A stretch of 64,000 nt of DNA, from contig QPMI01000209.1 of the NCBI GenBank assembly GCA_004431415.1, positions 95,406-159,405 on the forward strand. The letters run 5' to 3'. This DNA comes from Cyanophora paradoxa. Lineage: Eukaryota; Glaucocystophyceae; Cyanophorales; Cyanophoraceae. Below are positions 22,201-34,000 of this stretch, in pieces. A program made the translations under genes and the position numbers. The number at the start of each line of letters is the position of its first letter. Positions within the stretch are counted from its first letter, which is position 1. The notes under the pieces were generated by a model. The model searched no databases, was not told where the DNA came from, and saw only the letters and a list, made by a program, of their open reading frames with translations.

Positions 22201-23274
22201 GCCCGCAGGGCCCCCTCAACCCGCGAGGGCCCCCGCCCCGCCCCCGCCGGGGTCCCCCGCCGGCCCCGCGCCGGCCCCGCCGCCGCCTCCGCCGGGGCTG
22301 GCCCTCCGGGGGCGCCGGGGCGGGCGGCCGCCTCGGCCTCGCCGCGGCGGCGGGGCTCGCTCTCCCTCGCCCCGCGCCCCGCCTCCTTCGGCAGCCTCCC
22401 GCCCGCGCCCGCGCCCGCGGCGACCTCGGCCCCGGCGCCGCAGCGGGCCTCGCCGGCGGGGAGCTCGGCCGGGAGCGCGGGGCGGCGCGGGCGGCCTCTC
22501 TGGTGTCCCTCCCCGCAGCCCCCGCGCCCCTCTTCGACGCCTCCCTCCTCGGCGCCTTCGACGACCCGCCCCCGCCCGCTCCCGCCGCCGCCGCCGCCGC
22601 CTCCGGGGCGGCCGGGGCGGTCAGCGTGCAGGTCGTGAAGCCGGCCTCGGCGGCGGGGCTCCCGGCGCGGCCGCTGCCTCCTCCGGCGCCTCCTCGACCG
22701 CCTCCTCCGCCGCGCCCAGGCGGCGGCGCTCCAGGGGCGCCCTCCCCGCGCCGCCCGCCGCCGGCCCCGCGCCCGTCGCGCTGCAGCCCCGCGCGCGCTC
22801 CCGCCCTGCCCCCGGCCGGCCCCGAGCCGCCCCGCCCGCCGCCGCCGCCGCCGCGGCCTCGGAGGAGGACCACGACTACGACTTCAACGAGCGCCTCGAG
22901 GCACTCCTCGGGGCCGCCTCTGACCCCCCGGCGCAGGCGCCGGCGGCGCCCCCACCGCCCCGCTCCACCTCCAGCGCCTCACACGCCTCCCGCTCCTCGG
23001 GCTCCCGGCCCGGGACCCGCCCGCCCACGCCTTGGCCCCGCCGGCGGCCGCCGCTGGGGCCCCCTCCCGCCCTCGCTCCGGCTCGGTCGCCTCCTACGCC
23101 TCGCACTCCTCGCTCCCCTCGAGCGCCCCCCGGGCCAGCGCGCGCTCGCCGGCGCAGGTCGCCCGGAGGGACCCCCCGCCGCGGGCGGCGCCCCTCGCCG
23201 CGGAGGAGGACCCCGAGGCCGCCGCGGAGCACAAGCGCCTGGCGGACCTCTTCCTCGGCGGCCCCCCCGAGTAG
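7221..23274 (+). CDS. Giant surface protein 1: LamG, beta-repeats, IPT/TIG, PKD/REJ, multi-pass TM
   Basis: A chain of several dozen exons with 50-120 nt introns and a consistent reading frame runs from a hydrophobic secretion signal (7221-7296, ending PACLAQ) to TAG at 23272-23274. The order is LamG-like domain, unique beta-rich region, short beta-sandwich exons, four long repeats with FEPDRTSSVSCFPLYFD-type signatures, IPT/TIG, PKD/REJ-like domains, eight or so membrane helices, and a ~570-residue Pro/Ala/Ser-rich cytoplasmic tail ending HKRLADLFLGGPPE. N-glycosylation sequons are frequent in the ectodomain and absent from the tail. The first two clear introns are 7303-7358 (GT-AG, CTGAC branch) and 7453-7507 (GC-AG). 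The start codon is not resolved: in-frame ATGs at 6942 and 6969 would give a long N-terminal extension before the signal. The architecture resembles REJ/PKD plus TRP-like proteins of protists and polycystin-1-type proteins. Channel or mechanosensor function is inference. It is a paralogue of the gene at 25067. Confidence 0.75.
7508..8125 (+). other. LamG / concanavalin-like domain in giant protein 1
   Basis: Two or three exons read AMLEAWIKFDAPPD, LSSGDWHHVMLTLT, ATLFLESEAYSEATP and NQTFLVATLRVW. The 'LEAWIKF', 'GDWHHV' and terminal 'LRVW' elements are the usual landmarks of laminin-G/pentraxin-like jelly-roll domains. Such domains bind glycans or proteins outside the cell. The intron inside it (about 7797-7917) appears to use a GC donor. 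Confidence 0.7.
8340..11560 (+). repeat. Array of short beta-sandwich exons in giant protein 1
   Basis: Successive exons of roughly 150-450 nt each encode an extracellular beta-rich module. Many end in a short hydrophobic strand of the type (V/I/A)-x-F-x-(V/I)-(V/I/A)-G directly at the splice site, for example LPVSFTVVG, NVSFAIVG and LVFAIAG. Intervening introns are short, begin GTGCG/GTCCG and end GCAG. Sequence between modules is diverged, so these are older duplications than the large repeats that follow. Confidence 0.55.
11600..16150 (+). repeat. Four long beta-repeats (R1-R4) in giant protein 1
   Basis: R1 about 11600-12650, R2 12708-13818, R3 13870-14930, R4 15160-16130. Each repeat runs: (D)EPTAVQVDYLSP..GPVY start, MTVTPLKNGTRIYALN exon, GTLAAPAANGW strand, exon end YWAIG/YYVIG, FNCTITALR, SLASADAAIAPWPHAS, SVAFEPDRTSSVSCFPLYFD, CTFVARR and a final strand ending with a splice site. 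Cysteines at constant places suggest internal disulfides. R2 and R3 are nearly identical at DNA level over parts, notably around 13480-13555 and 14636-14711. A (PSPS)n/(PTPT)n linker separates R3 from R4 and follows R4. R4 has lost some introns compared with R2 and R3. Confidence 0.75.
17065..17360 (+). other. IPT/TIG domain in giant protein 1
   Basis: The stretch IASVQPQAANVRGGIAVSV, SGLGFVLPPEPLVLTFCG, TTLIAILPPLP and VVLKDGYTYN has the typical IPT/TIG pattern: S-x-x-P...GG..V.V.G..F, a Cys in the middle strands, a P-P-L-P turn and the closing F/Y-x-Y strand. These immunoglobulin-like folds occur in extracellular receptors such as plexins and in many protist surface proteins. Confidence 0.75.
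17380..19210 (+). other. PKD/REJ-like domain region of giant protein 1
   Basis: Two Ig-like segments fit PKD/REJ modules: YGADPDASAGARNRGLRFKW...GFYAFELTVTDAG and ACTLDGNGSFDPDGYVGIF...CVVALSVLDN. A third reads AADPDGLLASAAWSYLDGP...GTWRFEVAATDDLG. The D-(P)-D-G...W...F.V.V.D grammar is the PKD hallmark. The region between them (LVIRLETEFDPFKEQYDN...IQGIGLAQGSVLLS) resembles the REJ/juxtamembrane portion. It ends DSIDPEVARRVAIS just before the first membrane helix; giant protein 2 has the matching VDSVDPETAKAAGQA. Confidence 0.65.
19290..21480 (+). other. Multi-pass membrane region of giant protein 1
   Basis: Hydrophobic helices are seen at about 19297-19350 (LAALSLFFIVVNIVG), 19405-19470, 19845-19915 (LLYSGIAMGFVSLVHVAASW), 20215-20290 (AVAGVLAFVVLQAVLVFFLW), 20880-20935, 21055-21095 and two between 21310 and 21475. 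A Lys-rich cytoplasmic loop, SKPPPAKPGAG...EKKKKKGEGEK, sits between helices near 20390-20480. Introns here are very C-rich, often runs of CCCGCCC. The helix count and spacing, with a preceding REJ-like region, are what one expects for TRP/polycystin-related proteins, but no pore signature can be named. Confidence 0.55.
21535..23274 (+). other. Low-complexity cytoplasmic tail of giant protein 1
   Basis: The tail starts IASKVRRRVERRRQGRMG, then Asp/Glu/Ser acidic patches (HADESDDATTEESEDE), then Pro/Ala/Arg/Ser tracts. It has possible phospho-sites (SRPRSGSVASYASHSS). The likely frame changes several times within C/G runs between 22060 and 23040, so exon borders or base-level accuracy are uncertain there. 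EEDHDYDFNERLEALLGAA (about 22860-22920) and the last ~75 codons are clear. Confidence 0.5.
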
Positions 23275-25066
23275 CTGCCAGGCCGCTCGCGATTCGCGCT
23301 GTGGATAGCACAAAATGCATTAGATCTGTAGCTACACAACTAGCAGCACATCTGTACGTACATGCGGTCTACGCCGGGCGACAATGAGTACGGTAGGCTA
23401 TGAATATTGTGGATAAAGTTCGAGTTCGCTCCGAGGCTCTGTCGATGTCGTCGCCGAGTCGAGTGTGGCCCTCAGCTGCAGCCTGGGCCTCAGGGCCTTA
23501 ATTATATAAGCTTGCCCGAATTAATATTCGCCGAGTCGAAGGCCCGGCCGTTCCGCCACGATCATGAGTGTCCAAGAGCGAGCGCACTCTGTCTAGGCTA
23601 GTTATCATGATGGCAGTCTGCTGCCGCCAGTGCAAACAGTGCCAAACACTGCAACTTGGGCAAAGCAGTGCGAACTTGAAATCGGCGAGCGTTCCTCAAG
23701 GCTTCGCGATCGGCGATCGAGCGACTCGGCGAGCTGGCGGCGCCTGGCGCTACTAGGCTAGGGCCCGCCGCCGAGCCGAGGGCCGGGGGCATATTTGGGA
23801 GGGACTGGATTCACTGGAATGCCCAACTCGCACCCCCAAGGTTGCAGGCTTGCAGCGATTACTGCGGCCGGTACCGGGTACTACCGGCGCGGCATGCGCA
23901 GCTGCAGGAAGTACTAAGACCCTCGAATTGGAATATTAATGGTACATGCACATGTATATATATGTACCCGTCTGCCGGCCCAGCCGCTGAGCATGCGCAG
24001 CGGTACCGTAGTACCAGCGGCGCGCCGGCGCCCGGGCCGGCCCGGCCGCTGCAGCTGAGCATGAGCTCGAGCCGCATGCACATGCGCACGTACTGCGGCG
24101 CGTGCAGTGCGCAGCTGTGCGCTCAGTGAGCGGGTCGACCGTATACGTACCGGTCCGTACGCCGACGGTACGCGTCCGACGGTCGGCGGCGTCGCCTGGA
24201 AGTTGCTGGAACAGGTTGGAAGGCCCTGCAGGCTGCATCGCATCGATATCATTCGATTCGCATGCGCAGCCTGAGCTGCAGGCTGCGGCTGCTGCACTCT
24301 GCCAGGCTGGCACTGCTCCGAGCCTGCTCGGTGGTCAGCCGCTGAGCCGTCTCAGCGCCGATCGCGACTCCCGGCCCGCTGCTAGTGCTTCGCAGTGTTC
24401 GCATGGGCAGTACTAGTGCGCATGCGCACTCACTGAGTCACTGCAGCGGTGATACTTGGTAGACAGCGAGGATCCGCTCCCCGGGCCCCCATGCACTGCG
24501 GCAGGCCGCAGCTGTCCCCCTAGTAGTGATCCTCATGCATCCGAGCGCGTGCAGCCGAGTCTGGCCGAGCTTGAGCGGCGCGCGCGCGCGCGCTAGCGCT
24601 GGCCTCCTCAGGGCCTAGGCCTAGGCCTCGTCCGATCATCTTAATTGCAAGCTAGCGCTAGGCAGCAAGCGCGCTGCAGCTGAGCTTTGCCAAAACGTGT
24701 GGTGGCTTGGCGAGCTCTGCGACCGCAGCCCCTATCGAGCCGTGCGCGTGGGATGCAGCGCTCGCACTTCCGTCAGTACTAGTGCCTGCAGCTGCAGAAC
24801 AGCACGTGAGCGCGCCAGGGGAGCAGGCGCGCTGTCTGGAGTTCGAAGAATGCCTCATCCATATGCATACGCGTTCGCTTGGAGATAGCATCCGACTGCT
24901 GGGGCGCGCGGACGCCGGCTCGCGCGGGGCGACGATGAAGCCGAGCGTCCGCCGGCGCCGGAGCAGCTGCAGGCGCCAGCTGGGCGCGACCGGCGCAATT
25001 GCAAGTGGCTCACGGCGAGAGCTCGAGGCATCCGCCTGTGCCGCGCTCCGGCGGGGTCAGGCCTGC
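23275..25066. other. Intergenic spacer between the giant paralogues
   Basis: No gene is supported. The stretch is rich in palindromic words (GCATGC, GTAC, TGCA, CTGCAG, CCTAGG), for example around 23930-24070 and 24540-24660, including a (GC)n block near 24578. The plus frame that enters giant gene 2 is open from 24707, but its N-terminal part has no family signal, so I start the gene at 25067. Confidence 0.5.
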
Positions 25067-28000
25067 ATGCGCGTCTTCATACTTGTCGCCGTGTGCATCG
25101 CCTGGCTTCCACGCTACGAAGGTGCGCCCCTAGACAGCGCTCCCGCGCGCGCATGCGATATTTACGTGCAAATATATATCGATATCTACTAAAACTTAAT
25201 CAACGTTGCTGCTCGCGCAGCGGTCATTCTGCCGACGACCGGCGTGCACCTGAACGACCTCAACCCCAAAGCCCTCAGCCTCGCGGGCGGCTACATCGCG
25301 CCGCAGCCCGCCGCCGAGCTCGACTGGAGCAGCGCCACGATGCAACTCACGGTCGAGCTCTGGTTCGAATTCGCGCTCGCTGTACGCTTCGGTGGTCCTG
25401 GTGCTCGGCGACCGACGCGCCCGACCGCAGGCTCAAGCCGAGTGCGGAGTCGGCGAATGCATCGGACGTGCGGGGCATCTTCGTCCGGGGGGACCCGGGG
25501 ACTTCGGATGTAGATTTCGCCCTCGTGCGCCCCCGCCCTCCCTCTGCTCTTACCCCCCCCCCTCCCCCCCTCCCCCCCCTCCCCCCCCCCCGCCCCCCCC
25601 CGCAACCCTGCCCAACCTCCGACCTTCGTATTCCCATGGCCGCCCCTGTTCGAATTCTCTTCCCCCGCTTCCCATCCCCCTAGGCCTTGCCTCTCCAAGC
25701 TTAAGCCGTAAAATTGCCTCCATAAACCGCTGCACATCATCCGCTCCAACGCGGCTATAGCTACTCCTATCCTCGTCGAAACTATAATTGCCCAGCTGCA
25801 GGCACGCGCGCGCGCGCGCAACGGACAGCTGACGCGATGCTCATCTCGCAGATCGTGACTGCCGGGGCGCTGCGTGTGGAGCGGGCGCGAGGAACCGTGC
25901 AAACTGAGCCAGTTCTGGTCGCTTCCAAGGTGATTTCGGCTATTATCACATGTCGCATCCAGCCTTATCCCCTGCTGACTCGATGAGCCGCACGCGTGCG
26001 CTGCAGTGGACGCACGTGGCGGTGTGCTTCCTCGCAGAAGAGACGAATGCGTCCGCCTCGATTTACGTGGACGGCACGCTGCGCAAGACGGGACCCCTGC
26101 CAGCTGCGGGCGGTGCTTGGACGGGGCCGCCAGTCATCGGCGCGGCGCCCTTTGCGGGCTCATTGGCAGCCGCGCGGGCGTTCACGGGTGAGTTTGGATC
26201 TCTTAACTCTGTGCCGGAGGCGATCTTTGCGTTTACCGGACGGGGGCACCTTTGCGATCGCGAGCAGGTCTCATCGACGAAGTCCGAGTCTGGGGGCGGT
26301 TACTTGCTGCGGACGAGCTTTCCTCTATTGTTCACGGAACATTTGCAATTAATTTCTCATCAGCAAACTCAACATCCGAATCCGCAAACTCAACATCCGA
26401 ATCCGCAATGCGCCTTTTCTACAGGTTGATTTCGGATTTACTGCTTCGCGCTTCTGTACATGTGGCAGCGGCTGAAACCAACCCGCTGTGCAGCTTCGAC
26501 CAGGATCCGGACACAGCGGAGTTTACGACGAGAGACGTGAGTCCCGCGGCTGCACATCCAGCGACGTTCTACGATGCCGCTGGATCGGCGCTCAGCACAC
26601 CGTCGCCCTTGGTGCAGCGCACCGTGCAGAGCGCGACCCCGGACAGGACTTCCTCCGTCTCCTGCCCCGCATACGCAGCGATCCCCGGGGACACAATACG
26701 GTGAGCCGTACGCGTCTGTTCCGCTTGCGCGATTGCGACCTCGGTATTGCTTACGTGCTGTTTCTCGCGCCTTAGTTGCACCGTAGCCATGCGACGCTCC
26801 AACTCCGCTGTCACTTCCGAGGCCTCCTGGCTGCGCGTCGCCGTGTCCTCTTCCACCACCGTCCGCGCCACGCTCGGGCCCCTCTCTCCGGCAGAACCGA
26901 GTGCCAGGGCGGGTCTCGTTGTGTTTGACGTGACTTTCCCAGCCTCGAATCCCTCCACCGGTTCGCCTACGGATACTGGAGCGGCTTGTGACAGATCATG
27001 GGCTATATAGAAACTCAATTAAAATTGCCGTGCAGGTCTTTTGGAGTTCGCCGTCTTAGTTCCGGCCGGCCAGGTGAGCTCGGATATTAATGCTTCAGAT
27101 CAAGATCTCAATGCTTCAAGTTGGGTCTTTCTCAATGCTTGCGCAGTTGGGAGCTTCGGTCCGGACGTTCATGGCAGAGGCCACCACGTCGACTGCGTTC
27201 AACAGCTCCTACATTCAGTGGCAGACGCACTGGGGGTACTCGACCCCCTTCCCGCCGACAGCGCGGGGCGAGGTCCTGTATGGCACCTTCTACCCTCGAA
27301 GGGGCCTGAACGTCCCGTACATGATTCCCCGGTAGGCTTCTTCTGCCACTGGGAGCTTCTCAATTATTATTCGCAGACGTCTCACCCGCTCTCCTCCAGC
27401 TCTTCGATCGTCGTAAACCCGAGCCGGACAACCGGGAACGTCAGTTTTGAGTGGTGGCCGCCGGCAACGGCCTTCTGGTACACGGAGAGTCTCCGGCCGG
27501 ACTACGACTCCGCTTTCCCTTTCACCATCACGTTTCACGGGGACAGCGAGATTGAGCCGACGTTGTGGGACAAGATCTGTGTGACTAGAAGGTTGGGAAA
27601 CAGTGATGACGGCACAGCCATTCGGCCGAGACTGACTCCCGGTGCCAATTCCAGGTTCTCGTTTCGAGTGGCAATTGGGAACAGGTCTCTAGATACCCCT
27701 GCCTACCCCTTCTCCGTCTGCGGTGTGCCATGCTTTAAAAATTGCATTCAGACCAACAGCTGCTAACTCGCAATCGATGAAATGCGCAGCCGGACTGCTT
27801 GACTACGCGTGCGCCCTCCTAACTTTTTCTGTCAACGTTGGCCACATTCAAGCTCACTTGGTTTTGCGTGACCGCACCGCAGCTGGTACAATAAGTACAA
27901 CGCAAGCAGGACGATGACTTTCCGATTCATTAATGTGCAGAAACTTCTTTTTCGTTCCCTTCGGAAATAATCGTTGCACAATCTTTGTAAGTTTTACTTG

Positions 28001-31000
28001 ACGTGCTTTCTGTAAAACAGTTCTGGGAATCCGCCCTCCTCTACTTGCCGCGGTACGGATATCAATGTTCTCGTTCATCGCCCATACGTCGCGCTCTCTC
28101 GAATCTCGACCTCAGGGAAAACACCGGGAGTGCAGTTCCGGAACTCGGGAATGTGCGCGGCCGCGGCCCTCGACATGATTCCCTTCCTAAAACAGCTTCT
28201 TAATTCGCAGCTAACTCGTGATGGTAGCCTCTACTTTAATGAATCCAAGGTCTTGAAATGCCCCCCTCGCGCTCGAATGTCCCCCTCTCGCTCGCATGTT
28301 CTCGCTCATCGATATCTCTCGATCGAAATCGGCATAGACGCACTACCACATCGTCTACGTCGACCCCGACATTTTGCAGACATTCGTGAGCCATGAGCTT
28401 TCAGTTACGCTCAAGATTCGTTTCTCTGAACCCTCGTATCCGCTGTAAATACCTAGCCCTACACCGATCCTGGTGCGCGCCTGCATAAATATCGAGATTC
28501 GCGATATCGAGATCCGCGATATCGAGATTCGCGATCGAGAGAAACATATATTTGTTTATACTAAAGGAGTTCTTTTCTGAAATCATGATCAGGATACAAG
28601 CGAAGATTGGGAGAATTGTGAGCTTTCGAACCTCTGCATTCCTCGCTCGATCTCTTCGGTTTTAGACTGAGTATCCGTGACAAATTAATACAGGGACCCG
28701 TCGTGGGGATACATGCAAAGCTGCCAATGTACCATGAGATGGGTTGGTGGTTGGCACATGTGCAGAATCGGGTTCAATGCGGTTCGCGGCGCCGCTCTTG
28801 TATGTTAGATCGCGATCGCTAACCGTTGGCTAAACACTCTCTCAACGCAGCTTAAAGTGTGCTTCCCTATATTCGGCACCACATGGTGTATTTACCTCGT
28901 TTATCCGTACTTCTTCTGTGACTGGTTTGTGCACCTTCTCGATTCTGCTTTCGCGTGCATTGTAATCGCGTCCGTGGTCAGGCATCTCCCGCACGGAGAC
29001 TCTAACAGAACAGCAACAATGGACCTCCGTGCGCGGGCCGCACTTGTTTGTGCCGGGCACACGTGCACGGCAGCTAATCAGATTTCTTGTCGAAGGCGAT
29101 ACGCCTTTTACATTTCAAACCGGGAGGTATTCGCGCTTTTGGCTTTTCCCGCGCCTCCAGTTGCATTCATGCCAGTGGGCCTACTTTGCAGCTACAACTT
29201 TGCAAGCGGGCGGAAGATTGCCACTAGTTGGATCACGACATGCAACGAGATCAACTGCACAGGAGGTGCTCCATGAAATTCGCGATTGCCTTTCCTCATG
29301 ATCGCCTCTCTGCTGAGTAATTCTCATTTACAGGGGGTTTGTCGAACTCAACGGTTTCTTCCTCATTCATGATATGCTCTTAAACATTAAAGCCCCTCAT
29401 CGTCGACTTTGCGCAGTTTTATGACAACAATCAGCTAGTCTTAAATTATGCGGAAGCCACGTTTCAGCCAGATTGGCCTCAAGTAACAGACACTTGCGAC
29501 TGCAATGCAATATGTTGTGGCTCTGCTGCTATGCCCTCCAAGATCCAGCTCTCGATTCTCGGGGATTCCAACCCAGCCAACTGGATCTCAAACGCGCTAC
29601 CCGACCTCCCTGACGCCACCAGCATTATAGATTGTGGCAGAGACTCTGTTCCCGTGAGCCGGCGCTTTACATTCTCCGCGGCCTATTGATATTCCGCAAT
29701 CCCTCGCGATCGCCTTGCGATTGACACTTTGGTTTCAGAGCGGTGTGGTCATGAACTGCACGTACGTCGGTCTATACGGGAAGCTTCCGATCTTCTATCG
29801 GTTCTGGTAATTGCTTTTCTTTGCCGTAAGATCGCAATAGCGCCAATATGGCCGCCCACCCTCTTGGCACTTGCGCGCTCGCAGGGACATGTCCGTTGTG
29901 AGCATCGAGTACACCCGCGGCACGATCAGCGACATCACGCCCTTCGATCCCCCCGCGACGACCTACTTCGTCTACACCAAGAACTGCACGTTTTCGCTGC
30001 GGTTGCATACCACCATCGAGATGAGCGGAGCGGGTACTTTGAGGGTGCGCCTCGCCATGAAGTCTACTCCAAGCGTGGAGTCTGAGAGCAGTCTTGCAGT
30101 TCTACGGAAGGAACGGCATTATTCTCGGCTCGACGGATTTCACTGTCTACGGTGCTCAGTTCCTTCTAATTTATTTACTCGTTGTTGTATTCATTGTTGT
30201 TGTTTTCGAACCCCTCCGGCAGCGTTCGCTGACGACAGCAGTTTCATGGACTGCGGGACAGTCACTGTGGTGGCCACGGGCACGGCTGTCATCTGCTTCG
30301 TCTATCCACACTTCGAAGGGCAGCGCCTCGCCACCATTGCGTCAATGTTCACCACTGGCGTGTCGGGTACGGCCGTCAACGGCTCCGCGCTACCCAGAGA
30401 TTCCCTCGGCAGTGCGGCTCTTCCCGCGGACACATCGGACGCTCTACGAGTCGTCATTACCGCCGGCACCGTCTCTGGCACTATGACTGTAACTGCTGCG
30501 CCGTGCACAAACTCGGTTTCACTCTACGTCACTAGTGCGTTCTGCTCTACATCTCGCAGCTGGGCTCTTCGAACTGCCGATTCGCTAATCAGTATCGCAG
30601 CCGACCCCGACGCGATTAGCTTCGCGCACAATCGCGTGGACCCATTTTGGTTCCGCATGGGCACAGACGTTCAGATTCGCGCCACGATGGCCGCCACGCT
30701 ACGCTCGGAAACGGTGTACCCCAACGTTGCGGGGCTTCGGCTCGCCGCCAGCGGCAGCCTCGTCCTGGCGACCATAAGCGATGTCAACCATACAGCTCCG
30801 GCGCTGCCCTCGATGACAGTGACTTTGGCCACCAGCCCCGACATCTGTCTCACTTGCACGGGGCCTGGAACCCTCACGATTCGGAACGCCGCGGGGCAGT
30901 TCCTCCACAGTTTGTCTGTCCTCGTGTACAGTGAGTTATCCAGTTACTTGCGAAGTCCGAGTCGTTTTCCGCCTGCTACATCGCTAACTTCCCTGCCCAG

Positions 31001-34000
31001 CAACTCCGGGGGCCGCAGTACTTAATTGCCCGAACACTCCGATTCCAGCGCAACCGTTCAACTGCACCGCCACCTTCTACGACGTCCTCGACGGCACTCC
31101 GCTGTACGTCAACTTGGATGACGTGTCGGCGACTGCGGCAGGCGGCTCGGCGAGCATAGTGCCTCCGAGCGATGGACTCGTGCAGTCGCGGATCACTGTT
31201 ACTGTCCACCCCACGACGGACCCTCCCCCCGGATTCAGCGGCAATGTCGCGGTGCAGGCGGTGCTGAAGAGCGGCCAGCTCCTCGGGACAGCCCTCGTGC
31301 CGATCGTCTACGTCGCGGACAACAGCAGCAGCGTCGAGTGCGCCAAGCCGCAGGTTGCATTGGCGGGTACTATCGAGTGCACCCTCACGCCGCGGCGTAT
31401 CAGCGAGCTCGTGTGGACGGATGCGGCCACCATCGGGTTTGACGGAGACGGGGCCCTCGCCCCGGTAGCGGGAACGCTGTCTCCGACGACCGGACCGGCT
31501 CAGTCCTTTTCGTTCCAAGTGCGTGGTCAGTCGGGACGGCTGCTGACAGGTCCGTCGGTTGCAATGGCGCTCTCGTCCGGCGTGTCGATTGCGAATGCGA
31601 CCATCATCGTGTTCACATCCCCTGACGGGACGAGCAGTGCGGTGCGCCGCTTGGCATCATACGTCTTGCAATTTCCTCATACATCTTGCAATTTCCTCAT
31701 ATGAATGCGACTGATCGACAACGTGCTCGGACAGGTGTGCCCTGATCGTGTGTGGGCGGGCGAGTCCACGATCTGCACGTTCTATGCTCGCAAGGTGCTC
31801 CGCATTCCTTGCCACGGCCCCGGACTGCGTGCCCAGAGCATCACTTAAAGTACCGCAGAATTCGCTTGTAATCTGGGCAAACCTGGCGGACATCTCGTCG
31901 ACCGGCGTCGCGAGCGTGAAGGGCGCGTCGCTCATGTCCGGCTACGCGGTGGAAGGTCAATTTGACATCTACACCACGTCCAACCCGTCGCCCGATTACT
32001 CGGGCCCGGGGAGCGTGGACCTCAGATCTTCCTCGAATCTTCAGCTCGCTCTTGGCTCGATCGCCGTTCTCGGTGCGGCTGACAAGCGAAACCTGCAAGC
32101 TCTGCCGTCCTGCGACCGCAGCTCACAGCCGTTTTGCTTGCAGACGCGCCTTCATACGACGGGAGTTCTCTTTCCTGCCCAGCGACTCCGATGGTTGCGC
32201 TCGTACCGTTCAATTGCACGTACGTCCCCAAGCGAGTGGGGTTCGCGATTTACGGCATCCCAGAGAATGTTTCGGTTAACGCGACGAACGCACACGCCAC
32301 CGTTGTGGAAGCTGCTGGCGATTTCGGTCAGCGGTTCACAGTGACAGTCGTGGCAGATCAGAATCCTGTCATCGGCGGCGGAAGCGCTATCCAGGTCTTT
32401 GCGTGGCTGGCGGGCACCGACGAGCGACTCTCGGAGGCAGAGGCCGTTGTTGCCTATGTGGCCGACTCGTCCAGCAGCGTCGATTGTGGCGCTCAGCAAC
32501 TGGCGCTGTCGAATTCTGTCGATTGCTCGCTCACTCCGCGACGCCTGGGCGAGCTGGTGTGGGCTCTGGCATCCACGATCGGATTCGACGGAGATGGGGC
32601 GCTTGCTCCAGTGGCTGGGACGCTGCTTCCAGCGAGCGGGCCTGCACAGAAGTTCTCGTTTCAGTTGGTGGGGGAGTCCGGCCGCATCTTGACGGGCAAC
32701 TCGACGGCTATGGCCCTCTCGAACGGCGAATCGGCTGCTAACACGACAGTTCTCGTGTACGGGCCGCCGGATGCCACAAGCGCCATCGTACGAGCACACC
32801 TGCCTCTAAGAGTTTAATCTAAGGTATAGCTACGCCTCTGTGCCTATCTTACTGCATTTCGCTTCAGACCTGCGACAACCCGGTCGCAATGTGGGCGGGC
32901 TCCATATCGAACTGCGTTTTCGAACCGAAGATGGTAAATGCTTCCGAAGTATTGTCATTTTTGACAATGCAGAGATGCTCGCTTTCGTCGCATACAGAAT
33001 TCGACGACAATCTGGGCGTATCTCAATGACGTGACTTTCGTTGTCAGCGGGAGCATCAAAGGCTTCGTGCGCACTACAATGGACGGACATCAGACGAGCG
33101 GGAGGTTCACTGTCGTCACCACAAATGTTCCGGACGCTACGTACACGGGACCAGGCGCTGTCGCAGTGGTCGATCCTGTAACTAGCGTCACTCTGGCATC
33201 CTATTCTGTCATCGTTATTGGTTCGCATCACCTTGCATCGCTTTTCGGGTTGATTTGATCGCGGCCGTTCCCTAACAATGCTTTCTGTTAGACAATCCCG
33301 ACAGCGCGCTTGCCACATCGGTGATCGAATGCCCGACGGTTCACCAGACGGCGCTTGTTGCCTTCAACTGCATCTTCTATCCCAAGACTGGCGATGTAGC
33401 CGTTTTTGGTATCGCATCAAGCGTCACTGCGTACTCCGCCAACTCTACCGCAATCGTTGCCGACCCACCGTCTACCGTCGGAACTCAGTTCACTATCACC
33501 GTTACTGCGGCGGCAGCCCCGGTTTCCGGCGGCGGAAGCAGCATCGTGATCGTGGCGTACCTTCTCTCTCTGAACGGCTCGTCGACGGGAATGGCACTCG
33601 CTCGCAGTACTGTACCAATCGTGTACATCGCCGACGAGAGCAGCAGCCTCGCGTGCGGCGTCGCGCAGCTCATCCTGACGGCCGTCGTCGACTGCACGCT
33701 GACGCCGCGGCGACTGGGCGAGCTCGTGTGGGCGGACGCGGCGACCATCGGGTTCATCGGCGACGGGGCGCTGGCGCCGGTGGCGGGGTCGCTGCAGCCG
33801 GGGGCGGGGCCGGCGCAGTCGTTTGTGTTCCAGATGATTGCAGAGCCCGCGCGGCTGCTGACGGGCCCGTCCGTTGCGATGGCGCTGTCCGCTGGGGCCT
33901 CGGTGGTGAATGCAAGTGTGCTCGTGTACGGCGCACCCGACAACACGTCGATGGCGGTGCCCTCCCCCGCACTTTGATTCGCTTTACGCATACTGAGCCA

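Noticed and set aside
28480-28545. CRISPR-like repeats (ATATCGAGATTCGCG units)
   Set aside because: Units are directly tandem, ~18 nt with no spacers, inside a eukaryotic intron region.
28857-29276. Hydrophobic 139-residue frame (IYLVYPYFFCDWFV...)
   Set aside because: Sits in the poorly resolved intron-rich part of giant gene 2. Another frame (DTPFTFQTGRYSRFWLF) looks more like an ectodomain exon, so a separate gene is not supported.
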